DNA of 64,000 nucleotides from Rhytidiadelphus loreus (Eukaryota > Streptophyta > Bryopsida > Hypnales > Hylocomiaceae). A program made the translations under genes and the position numbers. This document shows, piece by piece, positions 9,927 through 20,700 of the stretch. The stretch is taken from NCBI GenBank assembly GCA_947034895.1, contig OX344765.1:11227001-11291000 (forward strand), read 5' to 3'. Numbering within the stretch: position 1 is the stretch's first letter; each line of letters opens with the position of its first letter. The notes below the pieces were generated by a model. The model was not told the origin of the DNA, did not search any database, and was given only the letters and a program-made list of their open reading frames with translations.

Positions 9927-11079
9927 AGGACGTGCTGACTTGATGTTCAGATGAAAGTTCTATTTACAGATTAATTGATCAAAATTTAAGTTTATTAATT
10001 TATTTAATGCAGTTACTAAGTTTTTAAACATATTTATACAATGCTTTTTCTTGGCCAACTGCATGTTTTTAAAAGTATTTTAAAAATGAAACACACAAGC
10101 ATCTAAATAATATTTTAAAAATTTGTTTACTTGATAAAGGTAAAAAATATTACTCCGTATATAAATCAAAACAAATACGACTATGAAATAAATGTGATAC
10201 TGTCTGAAACGGAAAGGACAGTAGTTAGGTAGGCATCCGCATCAAGAGCATTTGCACCAACAAGGTTATTATTTTACTTTTTTTTTAGCAATAATTTTAC
10301 AGTATCTTTTAAAAACATGGGAGGTGTATACTCTCACCGCAGCAGCATCTAAACAGAGGACAGAAAATTGAAGTAGCAGGTGGCACACCGCAAAAAACGA
10401 AATTGACCTTCTCCTCCACATAATAACGAAACGCTTGGATTAACTTCGGCCCGTACGATGATTCCGACCTCCTTCATCTATTTGCACTTGGTGCTTGTTG
10501 GAAAATATCGCGCGCCCCTTACACTGCTTGCTAAAATAGAAATCTGCCTGTGGCCCGTATACTGTAATCCCGCGAAGCATTCAGGGCGAAGCATTTAGGG
10601 CGTCCCGCGAAGCATTTAAAGGCCGGTGGTGTTAGTACGACTCTCTAATAACATGGTAAACGCCTGTGTACGGCTGCAGCGGAGATCTCCAAGAGCCAAG
10701 GTGGCACGCCAGAGCGAATGCAGCTGCAGAAACGAGGGATGCTGTGAATCCCTTCCGGTGTAGAGCTACGCGGATCTTTCTCGTTTCTCGCGCCAGCCAG
10801 CATGATTCCGCTGCCAGCCCGAGCCACCGATGGAGCGCTCGCTGCACGTTGACAGGGGAATTCGTCGAACGCTTTACTGCCCCGTTCTCGCAATCCTCGG
10901 CGCCGAGTTTGAGCACTAGCAGAGTCAATTTTCTGATCGAACTCGACGTTATTAATTGTTGTTTCTTACACAGAATCCTAGCCGAGCTAACTATTAGGCC
11001 CAATTAAAGTTGAGAAGTGGTCCCCTAGAAACAAAATCCTAGCGCATTCCAGCGTTTCTCCTCCCGACATCACCACGAG

Positions 11080-12879
11080 ATGGCGTCGTGGCCTCGGGGT
11101 TCTCTCCTTAGGGCAGTGACCGTGCTGCTGCTCTGCGGGTGGTGCGCGGCGAAGACAGTCACGTACGATTTCAACGTGAGTTGGGTCACCGGCAACCCCG
11201 ATGGCCACACGGAGAGGAAGATCGTGGGCGTAAACGGTCGGTGGCCGCTGCCCGTCATCGAGGTGGACAAGGGCGACCGGTTGGTGGTCAACGTGCACAA
11301 CGGGCTGGACCGAAATGCCGCCATCCATTTTCACGGCATGTACCAGAACGGAACCAATTACATGGACGGGGCGAACATGGTCACCCAGTGTCCAATTCCG
11401 CCGGGAGCGGACTTCACCTACAACTTCACGGTGGCGCAAAACGGGACGTACTGGTACCACTGCCACGCCGATTTCTGCTACCCGGATGGCTATCGCCAGG
11501 CCCTGCTCGTCCACGACACCAACGCGTATTTCGAGAATCAGTACGACGAGGAGATGGTCGTGACTTTAAGCGACTGGTACCACGAGCTGGTCGAGGACAT
11601 CCCTTTCTTGTCGCTGTACAACCCTACCGGTGCGGAGCCGTTTCCCGACGCCTTCCTGTTCAACGACACGCTGAACGTAAGTATTCCGGTCAAGCCGAAC
11701 ACGACATACTTGCTGAGGCTTCTCAACATTGGAGCATTTATGTCACAATACTTTTACATTGAAGACCACAAGTTCACCATCGTGGAGGTCGATGGCGTGT
11801 ACACAGAGCCGACCGAAGCGGATTTGCTCTACATTGCGCCTGCTCAGCGGTACGCGGTACTCCTCACGACTAAGAACTCGACAGAGCAGAATTATAAGAT
11901 TGTCACTGTGGCAGACTCGGAGCTTCTCGACGGGATTCCATCTCAATTGCAGCTGAATAACACCAATTGGTTGGAGTACAACGCAGCCGCACCACACGAC
12001 CAAGCAGAGATGACAGTCGACACGTCCGCGGATCTCGTTCCGTTCGATGACTTCTCGCTTGTCCCACACGACCGAATGCCGCTGCTGCCGGATCCGGACT
12101 ACGAGATCACCGTGGCCGTGAACATGCAAATCTTGAAGGATGGTAAGGGCTATGCTCTCCTGGACAACATCACCTACACGACGCCCAAAGTGCCTACTAT
12201 CTTTTCCGTCTTGTCGGCCGGCAATTTGTCCACCAATACCAAGGTCTACGGGGACTACACGCACTCGTTCGTCCTCAATCACAATGATGTTGTCCAGATC
12301 GTTCTCAACAACGACGACGGGGGCTCTCACCCTTTCCATCTGCACGGGCACAACTTCCAGGTCCTCGAGCGAGTTCCTTCCTACGGAGAGCACTTCTACG
12401 ACTACGCAGACAGCGACCCCCTGCCATTTGATCCCAGCAATCACACCGCTTTCCGTGCCGTCCCAATGAGAAGAGACGTCGTGGTGCTCCCACCAGGAGG
12501 TTACTACGTCATCCGCTTCGTAGCAGACAACCCTGGCGTGTGGTTTTTCCACTGCCACATTGACTGGCATTTGTCGCAAGGGCTTGGAATGCTCCTGATC
12601 GAAGCTCCCACAAAAATGCAAGAAATTTATCCCGCAACCATCCCCAAGGACCACTACGACGCATGCCGGGCCGCAGATGTGCCGTCCGTTGGCAACGCAG
12701 CTGGCAACACGATGGACTTCCTCAACCTGGCTGGCGAAAACAAGCAGAAGCCGTTTCTCCCGAGTGGTTTCACTCCCCGTGGTATTGTGGCTCTCGTCTT
12801 GTCATGCGTGAATGGTTTCCTAGGTGTGAGTTTCATCACCCTCTACGGCTTGACTGACCCTACCGTCCGCTCGAAGTGA
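11080..12879 (+). CDS. FET3: FET3-type plasma-membrane multicopper ferroxidase
   Basis: A single-exon 599-residue protein ending in TGA. A signal peptide covers about residues 1-24. Three cupredoxin domains carry all four copper-ligand blocks: HFHG at 83-86, HCH at 127-129, HPFHLHG at 417-423 and the HCHIDWH block at 491-497 with an axial Leu at 502. Acidic residues at E186, D284 and D413 match the ones that give yeast Fet3 its Fe2+ specificity and electron transfer. A single membrane helix lies at about 567-590, followed by a short cytoplasmic tail, as in fungal Fet3. There are many N-glycosylation sequons. The enzyme oxidises Fe2+ to Fe3+ with reduction of O2 and hands iron to FTR1, which is encoded divergently. 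It is intronless and GC-rich. It is clearly FET3-like rather than a plant laccase, ascorbate oxidase or hephaestin-type FOX1. Confidence 0.95.
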   Translation: MASWPRGSLLRAVTVLLLCGWCAAKTVTYDFNVSWVTGNPDGHTERKIVGVNGRWPLPVIEVDKGDRLVVNVHNGLDRNAAIHFHGMYQNGTNYMDGANMVTQCPIPPGADFTYNFTVAQNGTYWYHCHADFCYPDGYRQALLVHDTNAYFENQYDEEMVVTLSDWYHELVEDIPFLSLYNPTGAEPFPDAFLFNDTLNVSIPVKPNTTYLLRLLNIGAFMSQYFYIEDHKFTIVEVDGVYTEPTEADLLYIAPAQRYAVLLTTKNSTEQNYKIVTVADSELLDGIPSQLQLNNTNWLEYNAAAPHDQAEMTVDTSADLVPFDDFSLVPHDRMPLLPDPDYEITVAVNMQILKDGKGYALLDNITYTTPKVPTIFSVLSAGNLSTNTKVYGDYTHSFVLNHNDVVQIVLNNDDGGSHPFHLHGHNFQVLERVPSYGEHFYDYADSDPLPFDPSNHTAFRAVPMRRDVVVLPPGGYYVIRFVADNPGVWFFHCHIDWHLSQGLGMLLIEAPTKMQEIYPATIPKDHYDACRAADVPSVGNAAGNTMDFLNLAGENKQKPFLPSGFTPRGIVALVLSCVNGFLGVSFITLYGLTDPTVRSK

Positions 12880-13637
12880 TTGTAGTAGTAGTTTTATCAG
12901 GATAGCACATAAACCCACAATTTCTTCGTTTCATCGTTTACAACTTGAGTGATCCTAACTTCGGCGTGAAGTGCTTGTATCATTTTTATTCATACGTTGT
13001 TATCTTTATTGCCTATTGTACATGCGGGTGTGATGTTAATCCTCGTCCAAATACACTACCTGAAATGGGACCAACTTCGTGCACCCTAGCAGAAGAGTCA
13101 GGCCGAAGAGGAGTGCAAGCATCGATGCACTGTTGATTATGCGGTAGTGCATTTCTATAGAGTCTCCCTTCTGAACGCGCATCCTTAATTTTCGAATACA
13201 TTTAGGTTAAAGGGACAGTTCATGGACCTCCTACATTCCACATGTTTCAGTCATTCACCTGTCACAAATCTCAGTCAAAGCCATCTTTCTAGGACTCCAG
13301 GGCAGTCAGATTAACGAGGTCAAAATATTCAAGATTGCACAGATAGAACATACCAAGATAAAATTTACTCATCCAATATCACAATCTGTAGGAAACGTCC
13401 ATTCCAAATTCTGAACAGAACCTCGTCTACTCAGAAGACTTCTATTTGCTCTGAAGTCTTCCAATGAACACCACAAGCAATTCTGTTGAGCGTGTTTACT
13501 TCCAAAAATTGGCCTATTAAACAGATTTGAGTGCCCTCAAAAGTCTTGGCCTGGCTGGTTGCTTTTTCAGCCTTGACACTTTGTTCAACAGAATGTTCGA
13601 GGTTGACCCACTTCAACAGCAACAGTTTCTTGATTCA
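12880..13637. other. FET3 3' flank, no recognised gene
   Basis: Mixed-composition DNA between the FET3 stop codon and the last exon of the SNIP1-like fragment on the opposite strand. Short open frames here match nothing I recognise. It presumably contains the FET3 3' untranslated region. Confidence 0.4.
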
Positions 13638-14214
13638 CTAGGAGGCAGCACCAGAGTTTTCATGTAGTAACACATACTCACGGCTGCAAATTGGAAACCA
13701 AAAGATCAGTGTGTTTCACCAAATCTTACAGAATTCGTCACTAGAATACAACTACCAATACATCACCAGGAAACGATTTAAGACAAGGCAAGCCGTATTA
13801 TTCAACACAGAAATTTAGACACAGAGATAACGTATCGAGTAATTCAGTACTGCTATATTACAATTGGATTATGTACGAGCTTCACCAACCTGCTGTTTCC
13901 AAATTTTAAAGTATCCTTTTCTCTGAGCTCATAATATCGCTGAGCTTCAATCCGAGTACTCTGTAGAAAATCCACACCATCGCAAAATTGTAAAGCATAC
14001 TCCATTTACCTTGACAGACATGAATTCGTACCAAGGGATCCAAATTCATGGAGATATCCAACGAGCATCCATTAGACGAAAAAAATCCATATCACAAACC
14101 GACCAGTGAGTATACTTACGTTCAGGAAGGTTCCATTCGTGCTTCCTAGATCCATAACATAAGGCCTGTCAGCACGCGAGAAGAATTCATCAGTTTTCAC
14201 GAAGAATATCTGAG
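13638..14214 (-). pseudogene. SNIP1/DAWDLE-like FHA-domain 3' fragment
   Basis: Three exons read leftward: 14214-14120, 13960-13890 and 13683-13638. Their borders are in phase and their donors are GTAAGT and GTTGGT. The spliced text contains RPYVMDLGSTNGTFLN, then RIEAQRYYELREKDTLKFGN, then SREYVLLHENS and a stop. This is the second half of the forkhead-associated domain and the C-terminus of SNIP1, called DAWDLE in plants, a phosphopeptide-binding microRNA-biogenesis and splicing factor. The first half of the FHA domain and the arginine-rich N-terminus are absent, because an EF-Tu fragment on the other strand begins 60 bp beyond the first exon. The remaining exons show no lesion. It is a 5'-truncated copy. 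Confidence 0.85.
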
Positions 14215-14275
14215 CTGCAGGATTCGTAATATCTGAGCTACACGATTCATTATTACAGAAGTTCAGATATTCCAG

Positions 14276-14561
14276 ATGTGCTCAAGATGGTCATGCCTGG
14301 AGACAATTTGACTGCCCAATTCGAACTAATCATTCCTTGCCCCCTTGAACATGGTAAAGTTTCCATCTCCTTGTGAGGCAGAAACTCACTTCGCGAAGCT
14401 GACTCTACATTTGAGCTCACTGTTTTTGTTTTCTGGAACTCCTAGTATCCTGTTTAGTACTGTTTATTTTCTTACTCTATATGTTTGCAGGACAACGCTT
14501 TGCTCTTCGAGAAGGAGGAAGGACGGTCGGTGCTGGAGTTATTTCAAAGCTACTGGCTTAA
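14276..14561 (+). pseudogene. Organellar elongation factor Tu 3' fragment
   Basis: Two exons, 14276-14353 and 14491-14561, joined in phase 1. They encode KMVMPGDNLTAQFELI, then LEHG|QRFALREGGRTVGAG and a short tail ending in TAA. This is domain 3, the extreme C-terminus, of bacterial-type EF-Tu as found in plant mitochondria or plastids. No other EF-Tu exon (G domain, domain 2) is visible upstream; the SNIP1-like fragment on the opposite strand occupies that position. The exons are undamaged but the gene is 5'-truncated. It is probably a captured or duplicated fragment. Confidence 0.85.
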
Positions 14562-16135
14562 GCTGATGATTTCTGTTGATAGGGATAGGAATAGTGCTGT
14601 TCTGCAAGAGGGTGTGTTAGCAGCGATGTAGGTCTTTGGGGGACACAGCTGTAGCCATTTTAGATATTTATTGTGATACCATGAGTTTCATTGTTGGTTT
14701 GTCAAGTTTTGCCTTGTCATTGAGGAGCAACAAATTTCGTTGGATGCAATCAGCAACTCTAGGAGAGCTCAACTTGAAGGCTCACTTGGAGTACGGCTTT
14801 CATTTTACGATGAGTAATAAACAACTACCGGTAGTTCAATTTTTTGGACATGGCAAAGTTTAGTCCTTTGCATGCGATAGCATAAATGGGTTCATGTTTG
14901 GAAGTTAGTAACCAAGACAATTATAAAATTGTAAACTCTACAAGTGCTTGGAATGTTTACATGTAGAATAATTTTACCTTTCAAATCCTACATCTCCTAA
15001 ATCTAAATGTATGCACATGGTTTTAGGAATTTTGAAAGGTCATCTAAGATTCATACAAACCTTACCTATCAATGCAATGTAATTGAGCTTTAAACATTGA
15101 GCTTTAGAATTGACCTTTCAAGAATAATGCTAACTCACATAATAATTTTGTGAATTTGCAAAGAGCATTAGTATAGAAGTTTATAGTATTTTAGACAAAT
15201 TCTCTGGGGTATGGTCCATACTACTTTTATATAAAAATAAAACACTATGATTTAAATCCAATCCACATCTAACTTTCAATTTAATTTTTATCTAAATTTC
15301 ATCCAATGATTCACACAAATTTGATCACTTTCATCAATATAAATTAAAGTAGTGTGACTTTGACTTCAACTATTCAAACTCTTGTATAAATTGAATTAAT
15401 TTGTATACAAAACTTGTTGAACAAGCTTAATGGAAGATAGTTTTAAAAATAAATCCCTAATTTTTTGGAAAATTATTTTTGAAAATTGAATAAAATTGTA
15501 TGAAAATTTATTTTTACATTTGTCAATTTTTTGGGGAAAGAATGGAATATTGAGCATAATTGTCCTAATCTTGCCTTGCACTTATACAATGTATGTTTCT
15601 AACTTCAAGATACCTATCTATTAACCAAGCTTTAATGACTTAAACACCGCCTACTATCTTTTGAGTGGATAGTGAGTGGGTAGTGAATGGGTAGTGACAA
15701 ACAGTGTCAAAACTAGAAAAACTCAAAGGATTACAATGGTTTTTCTTTTATAAAGAGCTTCAAATGTTTTATTGAAACAAAACACACTACAAAGTGTTTT
15801 AAAATAAAAATAACACAGTGACAAACTGTGTACAAGCATGGAAACCGACTTGACTTCAAAAACATTGCAGCAAGAGAGAATTGACAGGAACACGGCCACA
15901 TCGACAGAGCAACGTCCAAGGTTGGCCATTTTCAGCTATGTAATATGCCCCACCTTGTCTGCAATAGAGAACATGTCGGCCATAGCTCCTGCATTCTTGA
16001 GGTTCCAGCAAGTTGTACACTTGTCACGTCTTCATTGAATAGCAGGGAAACCACACAAGCATGGGAATAAGAGGAGGGCATTGTAATGCGAGGAAGAAAC
16101 AAGTATTCACTTTACAAACAAAATTCGTGCATAGG
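14562..16135. other. AT-rich intergenic stretch
   Basis: No gene is recognised. The first 300 bp may be an EF-Tu 3' untranslated remnant. The rest is strongly AT-rich, with short repeats such as 'gagtgggtagtgaatgggtagtga' variants near 15660-15700. Confidence 0.4.
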
Positions 16136-17729
16136 TACTAGGAGAAATCAGAGGGTTTTGCGACTGCAGTTAGCAACTGGTTTTATAGTTGCGTAGGACA
16201 TTTGCGACTAGGTGATAATTTGGAGCTCGTAGTCACAGTGGACAAGTTGCACTAGTTGCAGTGCAGTTGCGAGATTGTTTTTTATCGTGCAGTTTTTTGG
16301 GATGAATTTTTTTGACGTGGTCGCTTGTATGCGACTTGCTGACAATTCATTTGTAACAAATATATGACTTGTTTGCAACTCGTTTGCAATTCATCTACAA
16401 CTTGTTTGCAACTCTCTTGCGACTTGTTTGCGACTCTCTTGCGACTTGTTTGCAACTCTTTTGTAACTTGTTTGCAACTTATCTACAACTCATTTGCAAC
16501 TTATTTGTGACTTGTTTGCAACTTGTTTGTAACTCATTTGCGACTTGTCTGCAACTTGTTTGCAACTATACAAAATTTCATAATTTCTCAGTTTGTAGAT
16601 TTTTAAAGAGTGTGTAAATCTACAGATTGTAGAAATTTACAAAATGTATAAATCTACAAAGTGTAGAAATAATAGAATTCCATCAATGAAATTCATTATA
16701 CATGATCACTACAACTTATAAGTCTTATATGTTTAATCAAATGGTACTCTTGACAATTGATATGGTATAATTGATGTAAGATTTCACTCTACACTAAATA
16801 GTGAAATTGGGTTGCCTTAACAATTAGGTTGCCTTACCCCATAGAAGTTACTTCATGGTTAATGCTTGTCCAAATGGAGGCACATACCAATCTCTAATTC
16901 TGAGCCATGAACTAGTGCACCAACCCATGCCACACACATAGTTCTTACATTACTGCACCCTTGTAAAGTAAATGTACATACTCATATAGTGTAGAATGTC
17001 GAGAAATTAGTGAGGGGCAACCTAATTTCACTATTCAGTGTAGTTGTTTTCTAGTTGTATTTTAATTGTTTTTTAGTTGCACTCTAGTTGTTTTCTAGTT
17101 GAACTCTAGTTGTTTCCTAGTTGAACTCTAGTTGTTTCTCAATTGAATTTGAGTTGTTTTGTATTTGAACTCTAGTTTCTTCTCGAATTACTTCCTAGTT
17201 GAATTTGAATTGCTTTCTAGTTGAACTCTAGTTGCATTTCAATTGTTTTCTAGTTGCACTGTAGTCGATTTTCAGTCATGTTCTAGTTGCATTGCAATTG
17301 TTCTTTAGTTGCATTTGAATCATTTTTTAGTTGCACTATAGTCGGGTTCTAGTTGCATTATAGTTGATTGACTTGATTCCTAGTTGCATTTGAGTCATTT
17401 CTAAGTTGCAATCTTGTCGTTTTTAGTTGCAACCTAGTAGTTAGTTTGTTTTCTGTAATTGGAGTGATTGCATTTTTCCATGGTGGACTCTACTTCGCGG
17501 ATAGCTATCCATATGGACAACTGCAATGAATATTGGATGTAGAACACCTCATGTCAGTTCTTTTGTTACAGTATCGTAACCCTATTTTTCATTTTCCAAC
17601 TACTTTGCGACTACAACTACATACACATGAAATTTGGTGCAAATACAAAGGGCTACAGTGGCAATACAGTTGTATAGGACACATAGTCGCATCTCAGTGG
17701 GTTGCAACGGACACGTTTTTCTTCTAGTG
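16136..17729. mobile_element. Non-autonomous CACTA-type DNA transposon
   Basis: The right end reads TTTTTCTTCTAGTG, the reverse complement of a CACTAGAAGAAAAA CACTA-type terminus. The left end reads TACTAGGAGAAAT, with the first C changed. Both ends are flanked by the 3-bp target duplication AGG (16133-16135 and 17730-17732), the size expected for CACTA elements. Long subterminal arrays follow on each side: TTTGCAACT/TTGCGACTT units on the left (16360-16570) and CTAGTTGCA/CTAGTTGAACT units on the right (17040-17430). The short motif in the two arrays is inverted relative to each other. No transposase is encoded; the interior is short AT-rich DNA with a nested MITE-like insert. Confidence 0.75.
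16789..17043. mobile_element. Small MITE-like insert inside the CACTA element
   Basis: A 28-bp inverted pair, CTACACTAAATAGTGAAATT.. at 16789-16816 and its near-perfect reverse complement at 17016-17043, encloses about 200 bp of non-coding DNA. The target duplication is not clear, so the superfamily is not assigned. Confidence 0.5.
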
Positions 17730-17732
17730 AGG

Positions 17733-20700
17733 AACAGAGAAGGGAAATCTCAGAGTGTTAAACCCTAACTCTGTTTGATGGCCAAGATCATCCACTGAAT
17801 ATTAATGGTTATTCTATTTTCACTTGCGCAATACTACATCAACGACACAGCATAGTCCATCACATTTTTTCATCAAAATCAACGGCGCAGGTTCAACACC
17901 ACACTATTGTTGCTTTTAAATGAAATCAACGCATGTAGGGGGGGTTTGAATTAATTTTGTGCAAATCGACAGCTCACTTTTTTCTAGTGTGGAGGGTCAC
18001 TAGAATAAGAGCCGTTCGCATCATCAAAGGAAATAGTGGCTTTTGAGGTCTATAAATATGGTTTGTCATTCAAGTAGGTTGTGATTGTTGATTCCGATCA
18101 CATTGAATATAACAAGAATCTTTTGGACTATTATTGAATGTGACAATTTAGAGCCCCTTAATTTGCATGTCTTATGCTATATTTCTAATGTTTAAATTGA
18201 TTTGAAGTTTGTAGGGGTGCAATTAGTCTAGAGTGGCAAATTGTACTTCATTGAATATTAAATACACTTACACAAATGTGGTCAAAGGAAACATACAATG
18301 TAAACTAGGATTTAATTTATTACTAAATGCTTAAAACGCCATATTTTGGTATAGGCAAAAGTTTGAAGACAAAAGAATTTGCTAGGAACTTGTTTTTAAT
18401 AAATAAAAATATCACTACACAAAGTGCCTAAAGTGTATGATACCATTTACTTGAACCAAAGACCCAATAAACAAAATTCTAAAAATATTCTATGGACCGT
18501 CAAATGCAAGTTTGTTATCTATGCAAGCCCAAATTGTCACTTGAATACACCTAAATTGCTACACTACATCCATAGAATGAGCGACTACTAAAGTTTATGC
18601 ACCTATCATTGTCACTCCTTACAATTGAGTATTTTTTTTTATAATTAAGTATAAATTATTTTGCCAAATCTTAGTGGCATTTAACCTCTGAGCGCCCAGG
18701 CTGTGACTGCCGAAATTCGAGAATAGGGAACCACTTGTCAATTGGGACGTCATCAAGAATTCATTATGTGGACTCATAAAAACAGACCATTGAAATCAGT
18801 AAATGCTTTAGGGTGGGAGGTGCATGGAAATTTTTAGAATGAATCACCGTACGGATGTTTAGATTATATCAATCAAAGTTCCTTTGAAAATTACTACAAT
18901 GTGCCAAAAATGGGGCAATGGCACTTTAGAGAAGCACAGGGGTGTGACCAGGTCAAATTTTACGCCATATTTTAAGCCTAAATTGGGGAGAGGGCCCCAT
19001 CTAACAACTTCCAAAATTCTAGAGTTTTCTAATACCGAAATCTATACAAGGTGGGTGATTTTTGTCATACTCTACACCATTGAACTTTAGGAAACCGATC
19101 GCTTTGTTCAATAAATGAAATAGTCTGCATTGTTTTCCTCCAATTTGATTGTTGAAAGTTTCATACTGCACATCAGAAGAAAGATCTACCTCTCACTAGT
19201 AATGAATACCAAGCTATTATGAGCTTGAGTACAATTTCCAGTACAGTATGATCCCTTATGACATCATACTGCCCTTTTTTTTAATTTGGAGAGGCTAGAT
19301 GACATCATACTGCCCTTTTTTAATTTGGAGAGGCCAGATGACATCATACTGCCCTTTTTTTAATTTGGAGAGGCCAGATTTGGGGCGCTGGGGCGCTCAA
19401 GGATTAAAAGAGGGTTCCAAGGCACTCAAACATGTATAATTTGGACACTATATGAATAAATTTTGGATTTTTCTAAATTTTGTTTAGTTATGCTATAAAA
19501 CAAACAGTAGACTCTTATAGATTCTCATGTTTTGATTGTGTACATCTTTAATCAACATTTAGTTTTTAATAATACTTTTTGATCTAAATGTAGGTGTTAC
19601 ATTATGGGCATGTATACATTACTGAAAACAAGTGGCGCACTCATTTCCAAAGTTACAAAGGATGTCACAAATTGCAACCAATAGGGACTTTTGGGGAACA
19701 AGATGTGATCACATCAAATAGAAAAATTCAATATAGTGATTACCATCTATGAACTACTAACAAATAAAATTCAAAATAATTTTTTTATTATATGGGTAGC
19801 CTAATTGTTTGTTTTTTGTTCTAAGTGATGTGACCTACAAACTCAAATTTACTCTTTAGACTTTATCTAGGATTGAGCTAAAAAAATTCATGTATATATG
19901 TATATCTTTATATGTTACAAGTACAATTCCACATGGAAGTGGTCATATATATTGAAAATACCTATCACAACAAAAATCATGAAAAAATATCATCAATGTA
20001 ATAATTAGTTAGAAATGATGAAAGTAAATAAATAATTTCTAAGTCATTCAAAAGCAATGATTAGAAAACAATACTCCAAAGCATCAAAAATAATAAAATA
20101 ATAATAATTTAATAAAGTTATAGAAATAGAAGTTTATTAATAGAAATATTTACAAAATAATACCAAACTAATGATTGATCATTTAATGAAAGAGGAAATA
20201 TAAAAGATAAAATATGAAACTAATGAAAGATAATGAAACTAATGAAAGAGGAAAGATAAAAGATAAAATATGATGAAATTTTTATTTTTATTTAATTTAT
20301 TTATATAAGAGATAGATAAATAAAGTAAATTATCAAATATAATAGTGAATGTCAAAGACAAAGCGAAAGAAGCTCAAATTGAAGTAGGAACCTATTCTTG
20401 AGAATAATTAATAATAGTATATAAATTTATAGAACATTATACTATCTTATTTCTAAAAGAGATCTTTGTTTCCTTTGTATTTTACTAGTAGCTCAAATGC
20501 CTTTCATATAAAAGCTAAAAAAATTCTTATTGTACATCTTCTTCATCTATTAGTTGAGAAGTTTTAAAAAGCTTCATTCCATTCAATAGGATTGATAAAC
20601 AAAATTCAACAAATGACTCCAGAGGAACCATGTTCAATAGGAAGACCATGTTCAACAGGAAGAGTCATTTGTTTAATTTTTTGTCCCAAAATGATCTTCC

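Larger units (their letters stand above)
9045..11079. promoter_or_regulatory. Divergent FTR1-FET3 intergenic region
   Basis: This 2.0-kb region separates the two start codons and must contain both promoters. It has three parts. A GC-rich minisatellite lies near FTR1 (about 9210-9500). A degenerate repeat block rich in TTATCT is at 9593-9926. AT-rich DNA then becomes mixed-composition DNA up to the FET3 ATG. A short direct repeat of 'cccgcgaagcattt' type occurs near 10570-10617. No unambiguous TATA box was identified for either gene. Confidence 0.55.

Noticed and set aside
10632..11003. A 123-codon minus-strand frame just upstream of FET3
   Set aside because: No family resemblance. It lies in the FET3 promoter or leader region, and overlapping frames exist on both strands.
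11743..12654. A 303-codon frame antisense to FET3
   Set aside because: It is a shadow of the GC-rich FET3 coding sequence, and no protein family fits.
16369..16617. An 82-codon Leu/Cys-rich frame (LQLVCNLFATCLQ-like)
   Set aside because: It is a translation of the CACTA subterminal array.
17961..17985. A second CACTA-like terminus (TTTTTTCTAGTG)
   Set aside because: No matching left end or 3-bp target duplication could be found, so I did not annotate an element.
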